Origin: Pyrus communis
Lineage: Eukaryota > Streptophyta > Magnoliopsida > Rosales > Rosaceae
Direction: 5' to 3'
Length of the DNA stretch: 64,000 nt
Assembly (NCBI RefSeq): GCF_963583255.1
Contig: NC_084810.1
Span: 7,781,751-7,845,750 of the forward strand
Position 1 is the stretch's first letter; every line of letters starts with the position of its first letter. The translations under genes and the position numbers were made by a program. Under the pieces are notes generated by a model that searched no databases, was not told the DNA's origin, and worked only from the letters and a program-made list of their open reading frames with translations. Positions 32,241 to 44,640 of this stretch are shown here, piece by piece.

Positions 32241-33177
32241 GCATTCTTCACAGAATATAAAATTTGAATAAATATAAAAAACAAAAACAAAACAATAAAC
32301 AAAAAGTAGGTAGTTATAGACAATAAAGATGGTATTTTTCAGACAATGAAGATGGAGGTTACTTTTATAAGTGATAATGATGTAACCGTTACATTTTTCA
32401 AATTTTGATAGTGGAGGTTACATTGTAGACAGTAAGGATGACATTGTTGTGAATAGTATTAAAACTTGTGGTTTTATTATAAGTGACTTGTCATGGTGCA
32501 TTAAAATGAAGGATCTTTTTTAGACGTTGAAAACCTTTCATGTTATATTCTAAAAGTCATCTTTGACAAGCCCTTATCTCTAAGTGTTCCTTTACAAAAT
32601 ACTTTTCAATTTTTTGTGTTTGAATCCCTTAAAAGGGGTAATATAGGCAAACCAAAAATGCTGTAAATTCATAAAAAGTAATTAAATCTGACATGCAGTA
32701 TATAAGCTGACGTGGACACGAGTCAAATGACTATTTTTAGTTTTTCATCTTACATGCGGTACTATTAAAAGCATAATCTTTTTTTCCATAAAGCGAATTA
32801 GAATAGTAATGGCACATCTTTGGTATTTTTGTAAGGAGCCATTTTTCTCTTCTATTCACTCCTATTTAATCATGTTCGTTGTTTTTGTTTGATTTATTCA
32901 ATTGGATGATCGAAAAATAGAGAGGTGTTGAAAATGTTAAAGGTGTGTGAAAAACCAACTTCCGTTCGTAAGATCTGGAGTAGCGTCTTGATAAGGTTGT
33001 TACATACTCGACTTTTCATTATTGAAAATTTGACACCAATTTATTTAATTTTCACCATTATTTGTTCTCGTCATCAAGTGAAGAAAACAAATGCAAGACA
33101 GTAGGAAAAAAACACACACACAAAAAGAAAAAAAAAAAAAAAAAACAGAAAAGATAGCTAGTCCACAACATCCATGA
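32241..33177. other. P450 downstream region, no other gene
   Basis: AT-rich. The part next to the P450 stop codon is its probable 3' UTR on the minus strand, including an A-run at 33121-33145 (T-rich in the transcript). No additional coding sequence seen. Confidence 0.5.
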
Positions 33178-34938
33178 TCAATTCTGAAGGCGATATAAAG
33201 GAATAGCGAGCAGATTCTTGGCCCTTGAAACTGCAAGACCAAACTCCTCAGTCATATCCAACTCATTTGGCAACATGTTATCTGGAAGTTCCCAATCAAA
33301 ACAATGCACAAGCTGAGCCAACACAAAGTGTACCACAGTAATCCCTAACTGCATTCCAACGCAACGTCTTCTGCCAGAGCCAAACGGTAGAATCTGAAAG
33401 TGGTGTCCTCTAACATCAACGTTGCTATCCTCAAACCTCTCTGGTACGAACTTCTCTGCATCTTCCCAAGCACTTGGGTCTCTCCCGATTGCCCACACGT
33501 TTACGATAACGCGTGACTTTTTCGGTATGTGGTAGCCATCGACAGTGCAATCTTCGATGGCTGCATGAGGAAGCAACAATGGTAACACGGGATGTAGCCT
33601 CATGGTTTCCTTCACTACCATATCCAAATACTCCAATTTCTCCGTGTCTGATTCCTCCACCATTCTATTCAGACCTACAACATTTTTTATCTCCTTTTGG
33701 ACTTTCTTCATAACCTGTGGATGCCTCATGAGTTCCGAGAGCGCCCACAGGACAGTTGTTGATGATGTGTCCGCTGAGGCCACTAACATGTCCTGCCAAT
33801 AAATTTTCCATTGCTAGATGAAGTATATATAGTCGGGTGACATATGTACATAGATGACAATTTAATGTACATGATAAATCATAAATTTGTATCGTCAATA
33901 ATCAATCTTGTATATTCAAACAAATGTTGACCTTATGGTTCAAAAGCACACAATCTGAGACCACGTCATGCTAAATTGTCTAACAAGAAACAATTTCGTT
34001 TTAATTTGAAGTAAAGCAAGATTAAAAAGACAAATATGTAAAATGATGATACGTAAACTTACCGACATCATGGCTTTGATATTCAAGCGTTCGATTCGGT
34101 AGTCCGATTCTTCAGACCCCATGTAGGCCAGCATGGCATCAGTAAAGTCCTTCGTTCTTTCTGCATCCTTGGATTGAAGATGCTCGTCAATAATCTTCTC
34201 GTAAAAATCATCAAACACCTTGTTAACAGCCTTCATTTTTTTAGTGAGCCCTTGCAGGTCAAGCGGTGCAATACAAGGAAAGAAATCTCCCAAGTTAGGT
34301 ACTCCTGCTAGTTTCAAACCCTCTTTCATCACAGACACGATACTCCTCCCGCCAAACTCCTCGTCCTTGTACTTCTTCCCAAACACCATCCGGCAGGTCA
34401 TGTCAATCCCGAGCGACATGACCTTGTCAGTGAGATTGGCAATGCGTCGATTATTGGCGTCCTCTTGAACAGATTTTATCAAGAGAGCAACCTCTTCTCT
34501 CCTCATGGACTTGAAAGAGTTGATCTTTTGGTTGCTAAGTAATTCGAGCATGCAAAGCTTTCGCATGTTCGTCCAATACGAGCCATACTCAGCAAAGCTC
34601 AAGCTTTTTTGCCCAAAGATGAGGTGCTTTGCACCTTCATTAGGTGGTCTATTTGCGAAATTAAGGTCGTGTGTTTTGAGGAACAGCTCGGCCGCTCGTG
34701 CGGAAGAGACAACGACAGTATGCTGGAGGCCTAACCTCAAGTACATGATGTCACCGTATTTCTGGGCTAGTTGACGAAGATCCATGGTAGGGAACTTCCC
34801 TAACAAATGGAGGCTGCCAAAAATAGGAAACCCTCTCGGACCAGGAGGTAACATTTTGTTCTTGGTTTTTGATATGCATGCTTGCACGATGCGAACAAGG
34901 GCAAGCACCCCAATTGTTGCCCAAATCCAAAGTGCCAT
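33178..34938 (-). CDS. Cytochrome P450, CYP71 clan, CYP736A-like (2 exons)
   Basis: Membrane-anchored haem mono-oxygenase of the endoplasmic reticulum. Exon 1 is 34938-34063 and exon 2 is 33792-33178; a 270-bp intron with GTAAGT donor and GGCAG acceptor sits in phase 0, and together they give 496 aa, the normal size. Visible features: hydrophobic anchor (residues 2-22), hinge PPGPRG (31-36), I-helix A299-D300-T301, ExxR E354-R357, PERF 409-412, and haem loop [10 protein letters not shown] with Cys436. No stops or frameshifts. I chose ATG 34938 (MALWIW) because an upstream in-frame TTG is not a plant start. The sequence is closest in my memory to CYP736A enzymes, some of which hydroxylate biphenyl phytoalexins in apple relatives. 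That substrate is inference; other CYP71-clan reactions are possible. Confidence 0.92.
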
Positions 34939-35058
34939 ATTGATATTGCGCTCTTTGGGAGTTCTCAAATGGTTGAGCTAAGCTAGCTAGCAAAGTTTTT
35001 TTAAGAGAGGTTTCCAGCTATTTCACTTTGAGTATTATGAATGCTAGCTGATGCTTCG

Positions 35059-35065
35059 TTTTATA
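35059..35065 (-). promoter_or_regulatory. Candidate TATA box of the P450
   Basis: On the minus strand TATAAAA lies about 120 bp upstream of the P450 ATG. It is half of a perfect 18-bp palindrome, ttttatagatctataaaa (35059-35076). Confidence 0.55.
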
Positions 35066-35235
35066 GATCTATAAAACTTGAAAGGTCAAAGCTAGTTTCA
35101 AACATAATAATTGTAGATTAGAAAGTCAATTTTTCTTGCAGTGGATAATGTTAAGGAGATCAATTTTTTAAATCAAATTTTGTAAACCAAATTTTTAAGC
35201 CAAATTTTTAAGCTAAATCTTCACAACTCTATGCC

Positions 35236-35336
35236 ACTTTGGAAAGATTTTTTAATGTGTTCAGAACATAAGATAATACACAATGTATCTCTATACAAAT
35301 GATGAGATTCTTGTGTTAAAAAAATTAAATTTCTTA
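35236..35336. mobile_element. Truncated relative of the 151-bp MITE
   Basis: The stretch aaagattttttaatgtgtt ... tctctatacaaatgatgag ... aaatttcttac parallels the MITE at 30674-30824. It ends exactly where the partial P450 copy begins, so the two probably share a rearrangement junction. Confidence 0.55.
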
Positions 35337-35464
35337 CTAAAAATAGGAAACCCTCTCGGACCAGGAGGTAACATCTTGTTCTTGTTCTTGCCTTTTGATA
35401 TGCATGCTTGCACGATGCGAACAAGGGCAAGCACCCCAATTGTTAACCAAATCCAAAGTGCCAT
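35337..35464 (-). pseudogene. Partial P450 copy (first ~42 codons)
   Basis: Starting at ATG 35464 the minus strand reads [20 protein letters not shown] and then the hinge [11 protein letters not shown], almost identical to the start of the intact P450. After FPIF the homology stops and MITE-like sequence follows. Two extra residues (KN) and an A-to-L change are seen. The 5' flank matches too (to about 35495), so promoter-proximal DNA was duplicated along with it. It lacks every catalytic motif. Confidence 0.88.
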
Positions 35465-35542
35465 ATTGATATTGCGCTCTTTGGGAGTTCTCAATTTGTT
35501 TCTTTGAGTATTATGAGCTATAATAGTGGAAAGATCAACCAC

Positions 35543-35800
35543 CTAGTTTCAAACATATTAATTGTGGATGAGACAATCCCGTAAATTTTCATTTGGAAAG
35601 GTCAGCCAGCTAGTTTCAAACATATTAATTGTGGATGAGACAATCCCCTAAATTTTCATTTGGAAAGGTCAGCCAGCTAGTTTCAAACATATTAATTGTG
35701 GATGAGACAATCCCCTAAATTTTCATTTGGAAAGGTCAGCCAGCTAGTTTCAAACATATTAATTGTGGATGGGACAATCCTGTATATTTTTTTAAGGGTT
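35543..35800. repeat. 67-bp tandem repeat from the P450 upstream flank
   Basis: The unit ctagtttcaaacatattaat ... tttggaaaggtcagccag begins at about 35543, 35610, 35677 and 35743. A related single copy lies in the intact P450 promoter (35080-35125) and another at 38355-38420. The repeats lie upstream of the partial P450 copy. Confidence 0.85.
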
Positions 35801-36964
35801 CTTTAGATATAGACCCTTGAAACTCCTATTTTCCAAATAAAAACCCATCTAAATTTAAACATTCAAATAAAACCCAAATTTCAAATAGCCTACCATGTAG
35901 ACAAATATATGACCAACTATTACAATACAATTACAACTTATGCCATAGAATCCTAATTTGGTCAATAAATGTTATTACTCATCCTAATTATGATGAGCAA
36001 TTAAATCCATATGGATATTTTACCTTTCTTGTATCATAAATATTAGCAACATATATAAATTAATTTACCAAATTTAAAAGAGAAAGACAATCTTGTACGG
36101 AAAAAATAATATTGTTTGAATTATGTAATTACCTACATACAAATTAATTTACCTACTTATAAAATATTATACTAATAAACCTGCATTTTGAATCATGTAA
36201 TTACCTACATACAAATATTATACTAATTTACCAACATTTAAATTAATTTACCTACTTATAAAATATTATACTAATTTACCTACATTTAAATTAATTTACC
36301 TACTTATTAATATTATACTAATTTACCTACTTATTAATATTATACTAATTTACCTACATTTAAATTAATTTACCTATTCCAAAAAAAAAAAAAAAAATTA
36401 GTGATATTAGATAATGTTCGAATGTTGTGGGTTTGTGCTTGTAGGCAATTAAATAAACTTTTAATCTAATGCACATAAATCATGTAGGTAAATTAGACCA
36501 TTTTGAAAGTAAACTAGACCCTTTAAATTTTGGTTTGATGTAATAGGTAAATTAGACTATTTTGTAGGTAAAAATTGTGCGGAACTACAGCTTTTGTTTT
36601 GTGTATTAGGGATTGGAATATTAGCCGAAGCTGTTTTAGGTTTATTGTTGTGTTGGTAGGTAAATTAATTTATATTAATACATTGAATATACAATGAATG
36701 GCATGAATTATTTTGTAAAAAATATATAATTAATTAAATGGATATAACAAGTAACTGATCCAAAAACCCCATCCAAGTATTAATAGGGGTAGTTTAGGCA
36801 TTCGAAAAATACACAATTTGAAAAGTCAAAATTAATTAAAGAATTTGTTTAATTGGAGGGTAGTCAATGGACTTTATTCAAGAAAACAAAAGGAGATGGG
36901 TTTTAGTAGAGGAAAATATAGTTTCAAGGGGTAATATCAAATTTTCAGTTTTTTTAATAAATAA
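35801..36964. repeat. AT-rich region with a ttacctac minisatellite
   Basis: From about 36125 to 36375, units built from aaattaatttacctactta and taatattatactaatttacc repeat irregularly. Isolated relatives (gtaggtaaatt) occur in both orientations at 36480-36670. No gene recognised in the rest. Confidence 0.6.
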
Positions 36965-39725
36965 AATTAGGGAAATTAAAATTTTACATTAATTTTGTAA
37001 ACAAAACAATGTGGTTATTGATGATTAGATTATTAATTGAGTGTCAATTAACATGTTTATTTCTTATTAGTGACACGTAATTTGGTTTGCAAATTTGGCA
37101 AGGTTATAAAGATACTAGACGCTAGTTGGGCGACAAGCTGGGCCTAGCTGCTAGGTGGGACTTAGGCAGGGGCCAAGACGGATTTAAGTAAATTTATTAT
37201 ATGTTAAATAAATGCTTATTTATACTTAAAAAACACACATAATTATATTGAGATGCATTAATTACAAAATAAAATGACATATAAATTATAAAGTATTAGA
37301 ATATATTGAAAACATGGAGAACAAATATATAATGATTGTTCATCCAAGTATTCTATAAGTCTCTTACATTTTATTGAAAAAATAAAAAGAAAAATAAATG
37401 TTATTGATTTTATGTCTAAGTTAGAGTCGTTACCTAAGCGGATGCTTGGGCAGGTTTAGGCGGGCTAGGTGGGCGCTTAGGTGGGCTAGGCGTACACTTA
37501 AGCAGGTCTAGACGCACTTTCTTAATTTTTCAAATGCCTAGGAACTAATCAGGACAGTGGCTAGCAACCTAGCACCTAGACAAGGCCTAGAGGCTCTAGG
37601 CATGGATTTTTAGATCAATGAAATTTGATTTAAAATTTTGATCATTCTAGCATTATCCTTTTACAATTATCGTATTTTCATGCACAAATTGCATAACTTA
37701 AACCGCTAATTTACTAATCGTCAATTTAAAATCATGCTCACGAAAAATCTATTAAATCAAATATCAATTACTCACTTATATGTAGCTAATAATCACCCGA
37801 TTTATTATAAGATAGATCTTGATATCAAGACAAAAAAAATTCACTGCATATGATTGACTAATGATCATGAATTTATATGTAAAAGTAATTTTAATATGGA
37901 TCTCCGTAGTGGTTACAATCAGTGGGTCAAGAAAACCTCAAGGAAGAGCATGAACGTTTTTTTTTTTAATAAGGTTAATCTCAGTTTACTATCATGAAGT
38001 TTATTGATTTTTAGCATTTCATACATTAAGTTTTTTCCGTCTCAGTCTGGTACCAAAAATCATAATTTTGGGACACTTTCATACATCTGTTAAATTTTCT
38101 GTTATAACTTCTATTAACTGATGACGTGTCGCTCACATGAATAATGACTGGACGGCACTTGTCAATATAGACTCACTTGAATATTAAAAATTTTAAAAAT
38201 GTTTTCCTTCCTCTCCCTTCGTCCTCTATCTTTCTCCCCTCTTCCCGTCTCTTCTGAGAGAAAATCCAGCAATCATTAATCTTTCCCGTCTCATCGCGTA
38301 TTATGGATGCTGGCTGTTGCTTGATTTTATGAATGCTGGCTGTTGCTTGATTTTATGGAGCTATAATAGTGGAAAGGTCAACCAGCTAGTTTCAAACATG
38401 TTAATTGTGGATGAGCTGTATATTTTTTAATGAATGATGTTCGGGAGATTAAATCTTTACACTAATTTTGTAAACCAAACAATATGGTTATTGATTATTA
38501 GATTATTAATTAAATGTCGATTAACGTGCTTATTTCTTATTAGTAACACATGATTTGGTTTGCAAATTTTGCAAGGTTCTAAAATATTATAGACGCTAGT
38601 TGGGCAACAAGTTGGGGCCTAACGGCTAGGCGGGACTTAGGCAGGGGCCTAGACGGATTTAAGTAAATTTATTATATGTTAAATAAGTGCTTATTTATAC
38701 TTAAAAAACACACATAATTATATTGAGATACATTAATTGCAAAATAAAATGACATATAAATTATAAAGTATTAGAATATATTGAAAACATGGAGAACAAG
38801 CATCTGATGAGTGTTCATCCAAGTATTTTACAAGTCTCTTACATTTTATTGAAAAAATAAAAAGCAAAATAAATGTTATTGATTTTATGTCTAAGTCAGA
38901 ATTGTGACCTAAGCGGATGCTTGAGTGGGTTTAGGCGAGCTAGGTGGGTGCTTAGGCTGGCTAGGTGTACACTTAAGCAGGTGTAGGTGCACTTTTTTAA
39001 ATTTTCAAATGTCTAGTGACTAATCAGGATGGTGACTAGTCGCATAGCACCTAGACAAGGCCTAAAGACTCTAGACAGGGATTTTTAGAACAGTGAAATT
39101 TGATTTAAAATTTTGATCATTCTAGCATTGTCCTTTTGCAATTATCGTATTTTCATGCACGAATTTCATAACTAAAACCGTTAATTTACTATTCGTCAAT
39201 TTAAAATCATGCTCACGAAAAATCAGTTAAATCAATTATCAATTACTCACTTATATGTAGCTAATAAATAGATGATTTATTTTAAGATAGTTCTTGATAT
39301 CAAGAAATAAAAATTTCACTGCATATGATTGACTAACGTTCATGAATTTATATGTAAAAGTAATTTTAATATGGATCTCTGTAGTGGTTATAATCAGTGG
39401 GTCAAGAAGAACCTCAAGGAAGTGCATCAACGTCTTCTTATAAGGTATAATTTCAGTTTACTACTATGAAGTTTATTGGTTTTCAACATTTTATACATCA
39501 AGTTTTTTCCGTTCCAGTTTGGTACCTAAAGTCATAGTTTTGGGACACTTTCATACATCTGTTAAATTTTCTGTCAGAACCTCTATTAAATGATGATGTG
39601 GCACACACATAGACAATGATGGAATCCACGTGTCAATATGGGCTCACTTGAAAATGTTTTCCTTCCTCTCCCTACCGTCCTCTTATCTCTCTCCCCTCTT
39701 CCCTTCTCTTCTGAGAGAAATCCCA
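36965..39725 (+). repeat. Tandem direct duplication of about 1.4 kb
   Basis: The segment about 36965-38280 and the segment about 38445-39725 match in order: ttattgatgattagattatt, ctagacgctagttgggc, the taggcgggctaggtggg block, gctcacgaaaaatc, cctcaaggaag, and ttctgagagaaa near the end. Substitutions are frequent, so this is an old duplication. The last 250 bp of each copy is the left terminal region of the Mutator-like element described next. Confidence 0.8.
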
Positions 39726-42250
39726 GCAATCATTAACCTTTCCCCACCGACCTAATCCCGTGAGCCACCGGAAATGGGTTCCCGATCGAAGACCGAGAGA
39801 GAAAACTTGTGGGAAGGGAAAGCTTGCTTGTCTTGTTTTCTTTTTTCAAATCGCCAAAACCCAGGAGGGAGAGAAAGCAAAAGAGGAGAGCAGACACACA
39901 AAGCTCAATCACCGAAAGGTAAAATCATTTCCAATTTTTTGGTAAACAACCAGTTTTCTAGATCTGGGTCATCATGGTTAATGCTCATTTCTTAAATTTT
40001 ATCATTTTTTTCTTCTGGAATTTTCAATTCCATGGTTTTCTTCCCATTTTCTCTTTCTCCATTAATGCACAGCTAGCCCAATTGTTTATTTCTTCTATTG
40101 TTGGTGAATTTCAGGTGGGTTTTTGTTTTAGATTCAGAAATAATTTTTGTAATTTGAATTTGAATTCTCTTGAATCTTTGGCATGGTTAATTTCTCCATG
40201 GGCTTAGAATTTGCATCCCTTCACTGTTGACCTTTAATCCAGTTCCAAAATTCTCTGTTAACATCCGAAAAAAAACTTGATGTATTAAACGTTGAAAACC
40301 AACAAATTTCAAGGTAGTTAACTGAGATTAACCCTTTTTATAATCGTATGGGTTCAGGTAGATGGGTAATAGCTTTTGTGAAAGATTTGCAATGTTTTTG
40401 CTGGTCTGGAGGAAACTGTGGGGAGAGAGGGAGACGAAGGATGTTTGGTTTGCAGAACTAGGGGTGTTTGTTTGTGTGATTTGAGACTTGAAAATGAACA
40501 GGTGTCTTTGATTTATTGGAGTCAGTAAATTTTAGGTACTGAACAGTTCGTACCTAAGTATTATATTTACTTGGAGTAAAGCTCTTTGCGACTCTCAGCA
40601 ACTTTGAAGATGATTTTTTTAAAATTCCCGGAACCCAAGCTGACCTGGAGAACCGAGCCAATAATAGACTGACACGTTGCCCTTTCTTTTTCATTAAAAA
40701 TTTCTTCGCTTTCGCAACGGTCGGCCTCGGTATCTGTCATCTTCTCAGTACCCTACAACTTTTTGTTCGAAATTTTTATTATTTTATGTGCCCTTCTAGA
40801 TTTTCTCTTTTCTGGATTTTTTTTTTTTCACAATTTCCACCGTCCATTGGATTCAAGCATAATATGAATGTTTTTGGCTTTTGAAGAAATAAAGATCACC
40901 ACAACCTACATCCAAACGGTGGCCGGCAACCCAGCAATCTCCAACCAAACGTCGCCCCACCTGCATCCAAACGTACGCCACCGCCACCACCAAGGTCATT
41001 GACTTTATGCCCTCCACCCAACAACAACATCACACCCACCCCAAAACTCCCGCTTGAAATATAAATTTTGTGGTCTTCTTCTTCTTTAATCATGTCCAAC
41101 TGAAATATAATTTTCAAAGAGATGGTATATTTTTAAAATTAAAGAGTCAAAAAAATCTCCTTAACATTTGTCAGTAGTTTAATATTTGAAAGGGGTGGAT
41201 AGCGTACCCACCTGTTTTTACTTCTTGCAGTTCTTTGTTATTTTCTCTCTTTCGATCTTGTTTAATTCAATCGATTTGAAGATTGCAAATTAAAGTGTCT
41301 AAAAAATAAAAATAAAAAGGTGTGAATATTCCATACCTATTTGAAATCATTATCTACAAGGAAAATATTTGCATCCATCGTCTGTGGTGACTGCCAGAAT
41401 GATTTACTCCTAGTTATTTGTAAGTCCCAAGTCTTAATTATTTGAAATCATAAGCAAGGTAAAACTAGCAGTGAAAATTGAACGGGAAGGAGTCGCAAGT
41501 TTCAATCCTGGACCACCACAACCCAGCGACGGAGCGAAGTTTCAATCCTTGTCGTCAGGCTCGAACACAAGATTCTCGAGTTGCACAGGTACAAGCTCGC
41601 GGGGAATCCGAAACAAGAGACACCCAATTGGGCGGCTGCGAAACCAATGGAGAAATGAAACAGATTGGTAATGGCTGAAACGGGGGGAGGTTGGATTGGT
41701 GATGGCTGAAATGGGGAGAGGCTGCAAAATCAAGAGACACCCAAGATCTAATGTATACATGTTCCTCCAAACTGAACTTGCAGATCATTGTGAATTTGGG
41801 AACGTTGCTACAAAATCAAGGAGAAAGTCAAGGAGAGTTTTTTTTCTTTCAATTATTTAATTTTGTCAGACCAAAAAAAAAAAAAAAATCTTCAATTTTG
41901 GTTTTTTCAGACCAAAACCAATGGAGTAGACGAGGGAGAGATGAGGGAGAGAAGAGGGAGAGTGACGTGAGGAGAGATGAGGTTTTTTTAATAAATTTTA
42001 ATTTTTTTGAGATTAAAAAATCTTAATTTATTAATATTTAATTAATTTTTAAATTCAGTTACATAAGGAGTGAACCCTACACCTGCCACATCATCACTTA
42101 ACAACAAAGTTGATAGAAAATTTAACGAATATCTGACATTGCAACTAATTCATAAGTTGAGGTATGACATTGTAATGTTTAAAACATATGGTATGAGATT
42201 GTGGTTCGACCTGGAGTTAAAATAGTTTTATGTAATTTATCCAAAAAAAA
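39440..42250. mobile_element. Long-TIR Mutator-like element (possible Pack-MULE)
   Basis: Left end (about 39440-39630) and right end (about 42060-42250) form a diverged inverted repeat. Shared landmarks are a string like gttaaattttctgtcaga and gatgatgtggca at the inner edges, and catac / atcaag motifs further out. The interior includes less AT-rich stretches (39720-39950, 40860-41050, 41470-41960) with short overlapping frames and no recognised domain or transposase. A splice-donor-like caccgaaaggtaaaatc is at about 39908. Gene capture is possible but unproven. No exact TSD found. Confidence 0.4.
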
Positions 42251-42266
42251 AACTATAGGGTATTTG

Positions 42267-42463
42267 GAAACGGATCCTCTCCGGATCCCTTTCCACCTAA
42301 TCCACCAAGTTCGGGATTCAGACTGTTAAAATTTGATCCAACGGCTACAGTTATTATAACTTTTAAAAAGGTCCCCTGTTTGTAGCCATTGAATCAAATT
42401 TCAACGGCTTGGATCACAGACTTGATGGATTAAGTGGAAAGGGATCCGGAGATGATCCCTTTC
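42267..42463. mobile_element. 197-bp MITE with 11-bp flanking repeat
   Basis: Flanked by TAGGGTATTTG (42256-42266 and 42464-42474). Ends are inverted repeats of about 40 bp built around tctccggatccctttccac. Non-coding. The duplication size suits a Mutator-like parent if only 9 bp is the true target repeat. Confidence 0.85.
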
Positions 42464-42567
42464 TAGGGTATTTGTCCGGGTAGACTGTAACTTCGTAGTT
42501 GTCACTCTACACAAGCAACTTCAAGAACACATGGAAAGGCTGGTCTTTGTTTGGGTCTATTTATTTG

Positions 42568-42809
42568 GGATTTGGATCCTCGCTGGATCCCTTCCCTGGG
42601 GATCCTAGGGATCAACGCACGTGGACCGTTGATCAAAAATCATGCGGCCACAATTAAATGCTTTTTATATTTTTAAAAGTAAATTAGTCTCGTTTTGCAT
42701 GAAAAATATAAGAAAGAAAAAAATTATGGCCACACAATTTTTGATCAACTGTCTACATGTGTTGGTCCCTAGGATCCCCAAGGAGGGGATCCGACAAGGA
42801 TCCAAATCC
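42568..42809. mobile_element. 242-bp MITE with 10-bp TSD
   Basis: Flanked by TATTTATTTG (42558-42567) and TACTTATTTG (42810-42819), one mismatch. Inverted ends share ggatttggatcct and ggatccctaggg-like blocks (ggggatcctaggga on the left, tccctaggatcccc on the right). Non-coding. Confidence 0.82.
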
Positions 42810-42968
42810 TACTTATTTGTGAATGTGAGTGAAAAAGTCGAAAACGAACTAAATTATTATAATTAATTTATTATAAAATTTATTTTATTTTATATTCATT
42901 AGTGTAGATAATATCATATGTATTTTGAAAAAAACTTCATTAGGTGTTTTGTGTTAAAATTTTGTTTG

Positions 42969-43238
42969 TGTTGTAGTCATTTTTAGAATAGAAATGTGAT
43001 TGTGTAAATCCTAAGGAATCTGGGAATGTATCTTATATTCCTATTAGGAGTAGATTACCTATTCAATGTTGTAATCCTAAAAGGAAATGTTTTTACCTGT
43101 CCTACTACTATAAATAAAGATACAATGAGGTGAATCAAAGACACCTCACAATTAAATCAATCTCTCTTCTTTCTTAATATTGCCGAACCCCTCTCTCTCT
43201 CTAAACCCTAGATCATTCAAACAAATAGGCATACAACA
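42969..43238 (+). repeat. 5' LTR of the copia element
   Basis: 270 bp, begins tgttgtagtc and ends catacaaca. Contains a tataaataaag TATA-type element at about 43110 and a pyrimidine-rich end. The next bases, cgttatcaacacg, are the likely primer-binding region of this copia type. Confidence 0.9.
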
Positions 43239-43437
43239 CGTTATCAACACGCTCTTACCAGAAGCTGAGGAATTGACGCATCATATATACGAGGAGGCCA
43301 TCATCCAGCACATTCAAAGGCTTATTTGTTTTTTGCTAATCAGGTACGCTTAAAATAAAGGAAGATATTTGAAACGTTCACGAAGCATGAAAACATTCCC
43401 CATGATGCATGAACCCTTCTATATTTATATTTTCCTT

Positions 43438-43479
<42 letters not shown>

Positions 43480-44080
43480 TCATGCATCGCACAATTAAAT
43501 TGTTATGTGGAATTTGTGAGTCAAAATATATAAAATAAATTAGAAGCATATTTAGGGTTTCCTAAACCTTAAGGGATTTTGAAAACTATATGGGAATGGG
43601 ATATGGTGCGGCATACCATTGCACCATCACTATGGACACAGCACTAGGCCACGGCCTGGATTTCAACTCGGCAGGCCCTGAAGCCCTATGCCCAAAATGT
43701 TGCCAGCCCAGATTGGCTGGGTCCACTCTTGCATGCCGCAGCCTTTATGGTTGCTGGGCTCACTACCTGCCCCCGCCTGCATCCAATCCAGCTAGTTAAC
43801 TGGGATTTTCCCACGGCCCGTGTCCCATACAGCCATTTCCCATGCCAAACCCGCAAGCTTTTGAGCTTGCTTCCGTGCCCCCCTCCCTCTGTCTAACTTC
43901 GAAACCTAGCTGCGACTGGGGTTTCCCTTCCTCACCCGTGGCCTGTAGCCATCACTCGAGGTCCTTTGGGCCTTGCCTTATGCTTAAGGCACCCAAACCC
44001 GTGCCATATTACCCACGGCACTAAGCCCAAATTATTTTGGGACCATATTTTTCGACCAATAATATTATTTTATTATTTTT
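43239..44080 (+). other. Copia leader region
   Basis: No gag coding. Holds a (TA)n microsatellite (43441-43474) and, from about 43590, a GC-rich Pro/Cys-type low-complexity stretch (cacggcc, gcagcc repeats). Short frames here have no family similarity. Confidence 0.5.
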
Positions 44081-44360
44081 AATAAATTTTAATTTTTTTG
44101 AGATTAAAAAATCTTAATTTATTAATATTTAGGGTAAATTACACTTTTATAGCTCAGGTTTGGGGTCTATTTCAATTCTTTACATCTTCAAAATATTTCA
44201 CTTTCATACCTTAAGTAATATTTTATTTCAAAATAATACATCTGTTACATTTTCCATCCATTGATCTGTTAAATGCTGACGTGGCTGCCATATATATGTC
44301 ATATGGTTGCCAAATATCTGCCACATGGCAAAAAAAATAATTTTTTAATTTAAAAAATAT
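44079..44360 (+). repeat. Mutator-like terminal fragment with shared 55-bp block
   Basis: 44079-44132 is identical to about 41988-42041 (aataaattttaatttttttg ... ttattaatattta). From 44131 the sequence (gggtaaattacacttttata ... gttaaatgctgacgtggc) has the layout of a Mutator-like long TIR. It stops at 44360 where duplication copy B begins, so only one end is present. Confidence 0.55.
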
Positions 44361-44640
44361 TGAGTGATTTTGCTTAATCTTGCAACCGAGGAAATCCCAC
44401 TTTTTTAAGTATTTCCTTTTCACAACTTGGACCCACAAATTATTCTCATCCTTTAAAACTTTCCAACTATTAGCAAGACAAGCATTATTGAAATGATCCA
44501 CTGTTCTAATACATAACCCCCCTTGGTCTTCCGAATTACACATTTCGCTCCAAGCTATAGGCGAAGATTTCCTATCTCTCCCCCAGATCAACCTTCTGTA
44601 AAACAACCAAAATTCTATTTTAAAGAGTTAAATTTAAAAA
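44361..44640 (-). pseudogene. LINE RT-tail fragment, copy B
   Basis: The minus strand reads LIWGRDRKSSPIAWSEMC, GGLCIRTVDHFNNACLANSW and KYLKKWDFLGCKI, the region between plant LINE RT and zf-RVT. It is the counterpart of 14911-15130 but keeps a block (GGLCIRT) missing there. Truncated at both sides. Confidence 0.78.

Noticed and set aside
34939..34968. Longer P450 N-terminus starting RTPKERNIN
   Set aside because: It begins at TTG, and the normal membrane anchor starts at the ATG at 34938.
41471..42026. Overlapping short frames within the Mutator-like element
   Set aside because: Frames on both strands overlap, no domain; kept only as part of the element description.
43590..44024. GC-rich frames in the copia leader
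   Set aside because: Low-complexity Pro/Cys composition, no similarity to gag or any host protein.
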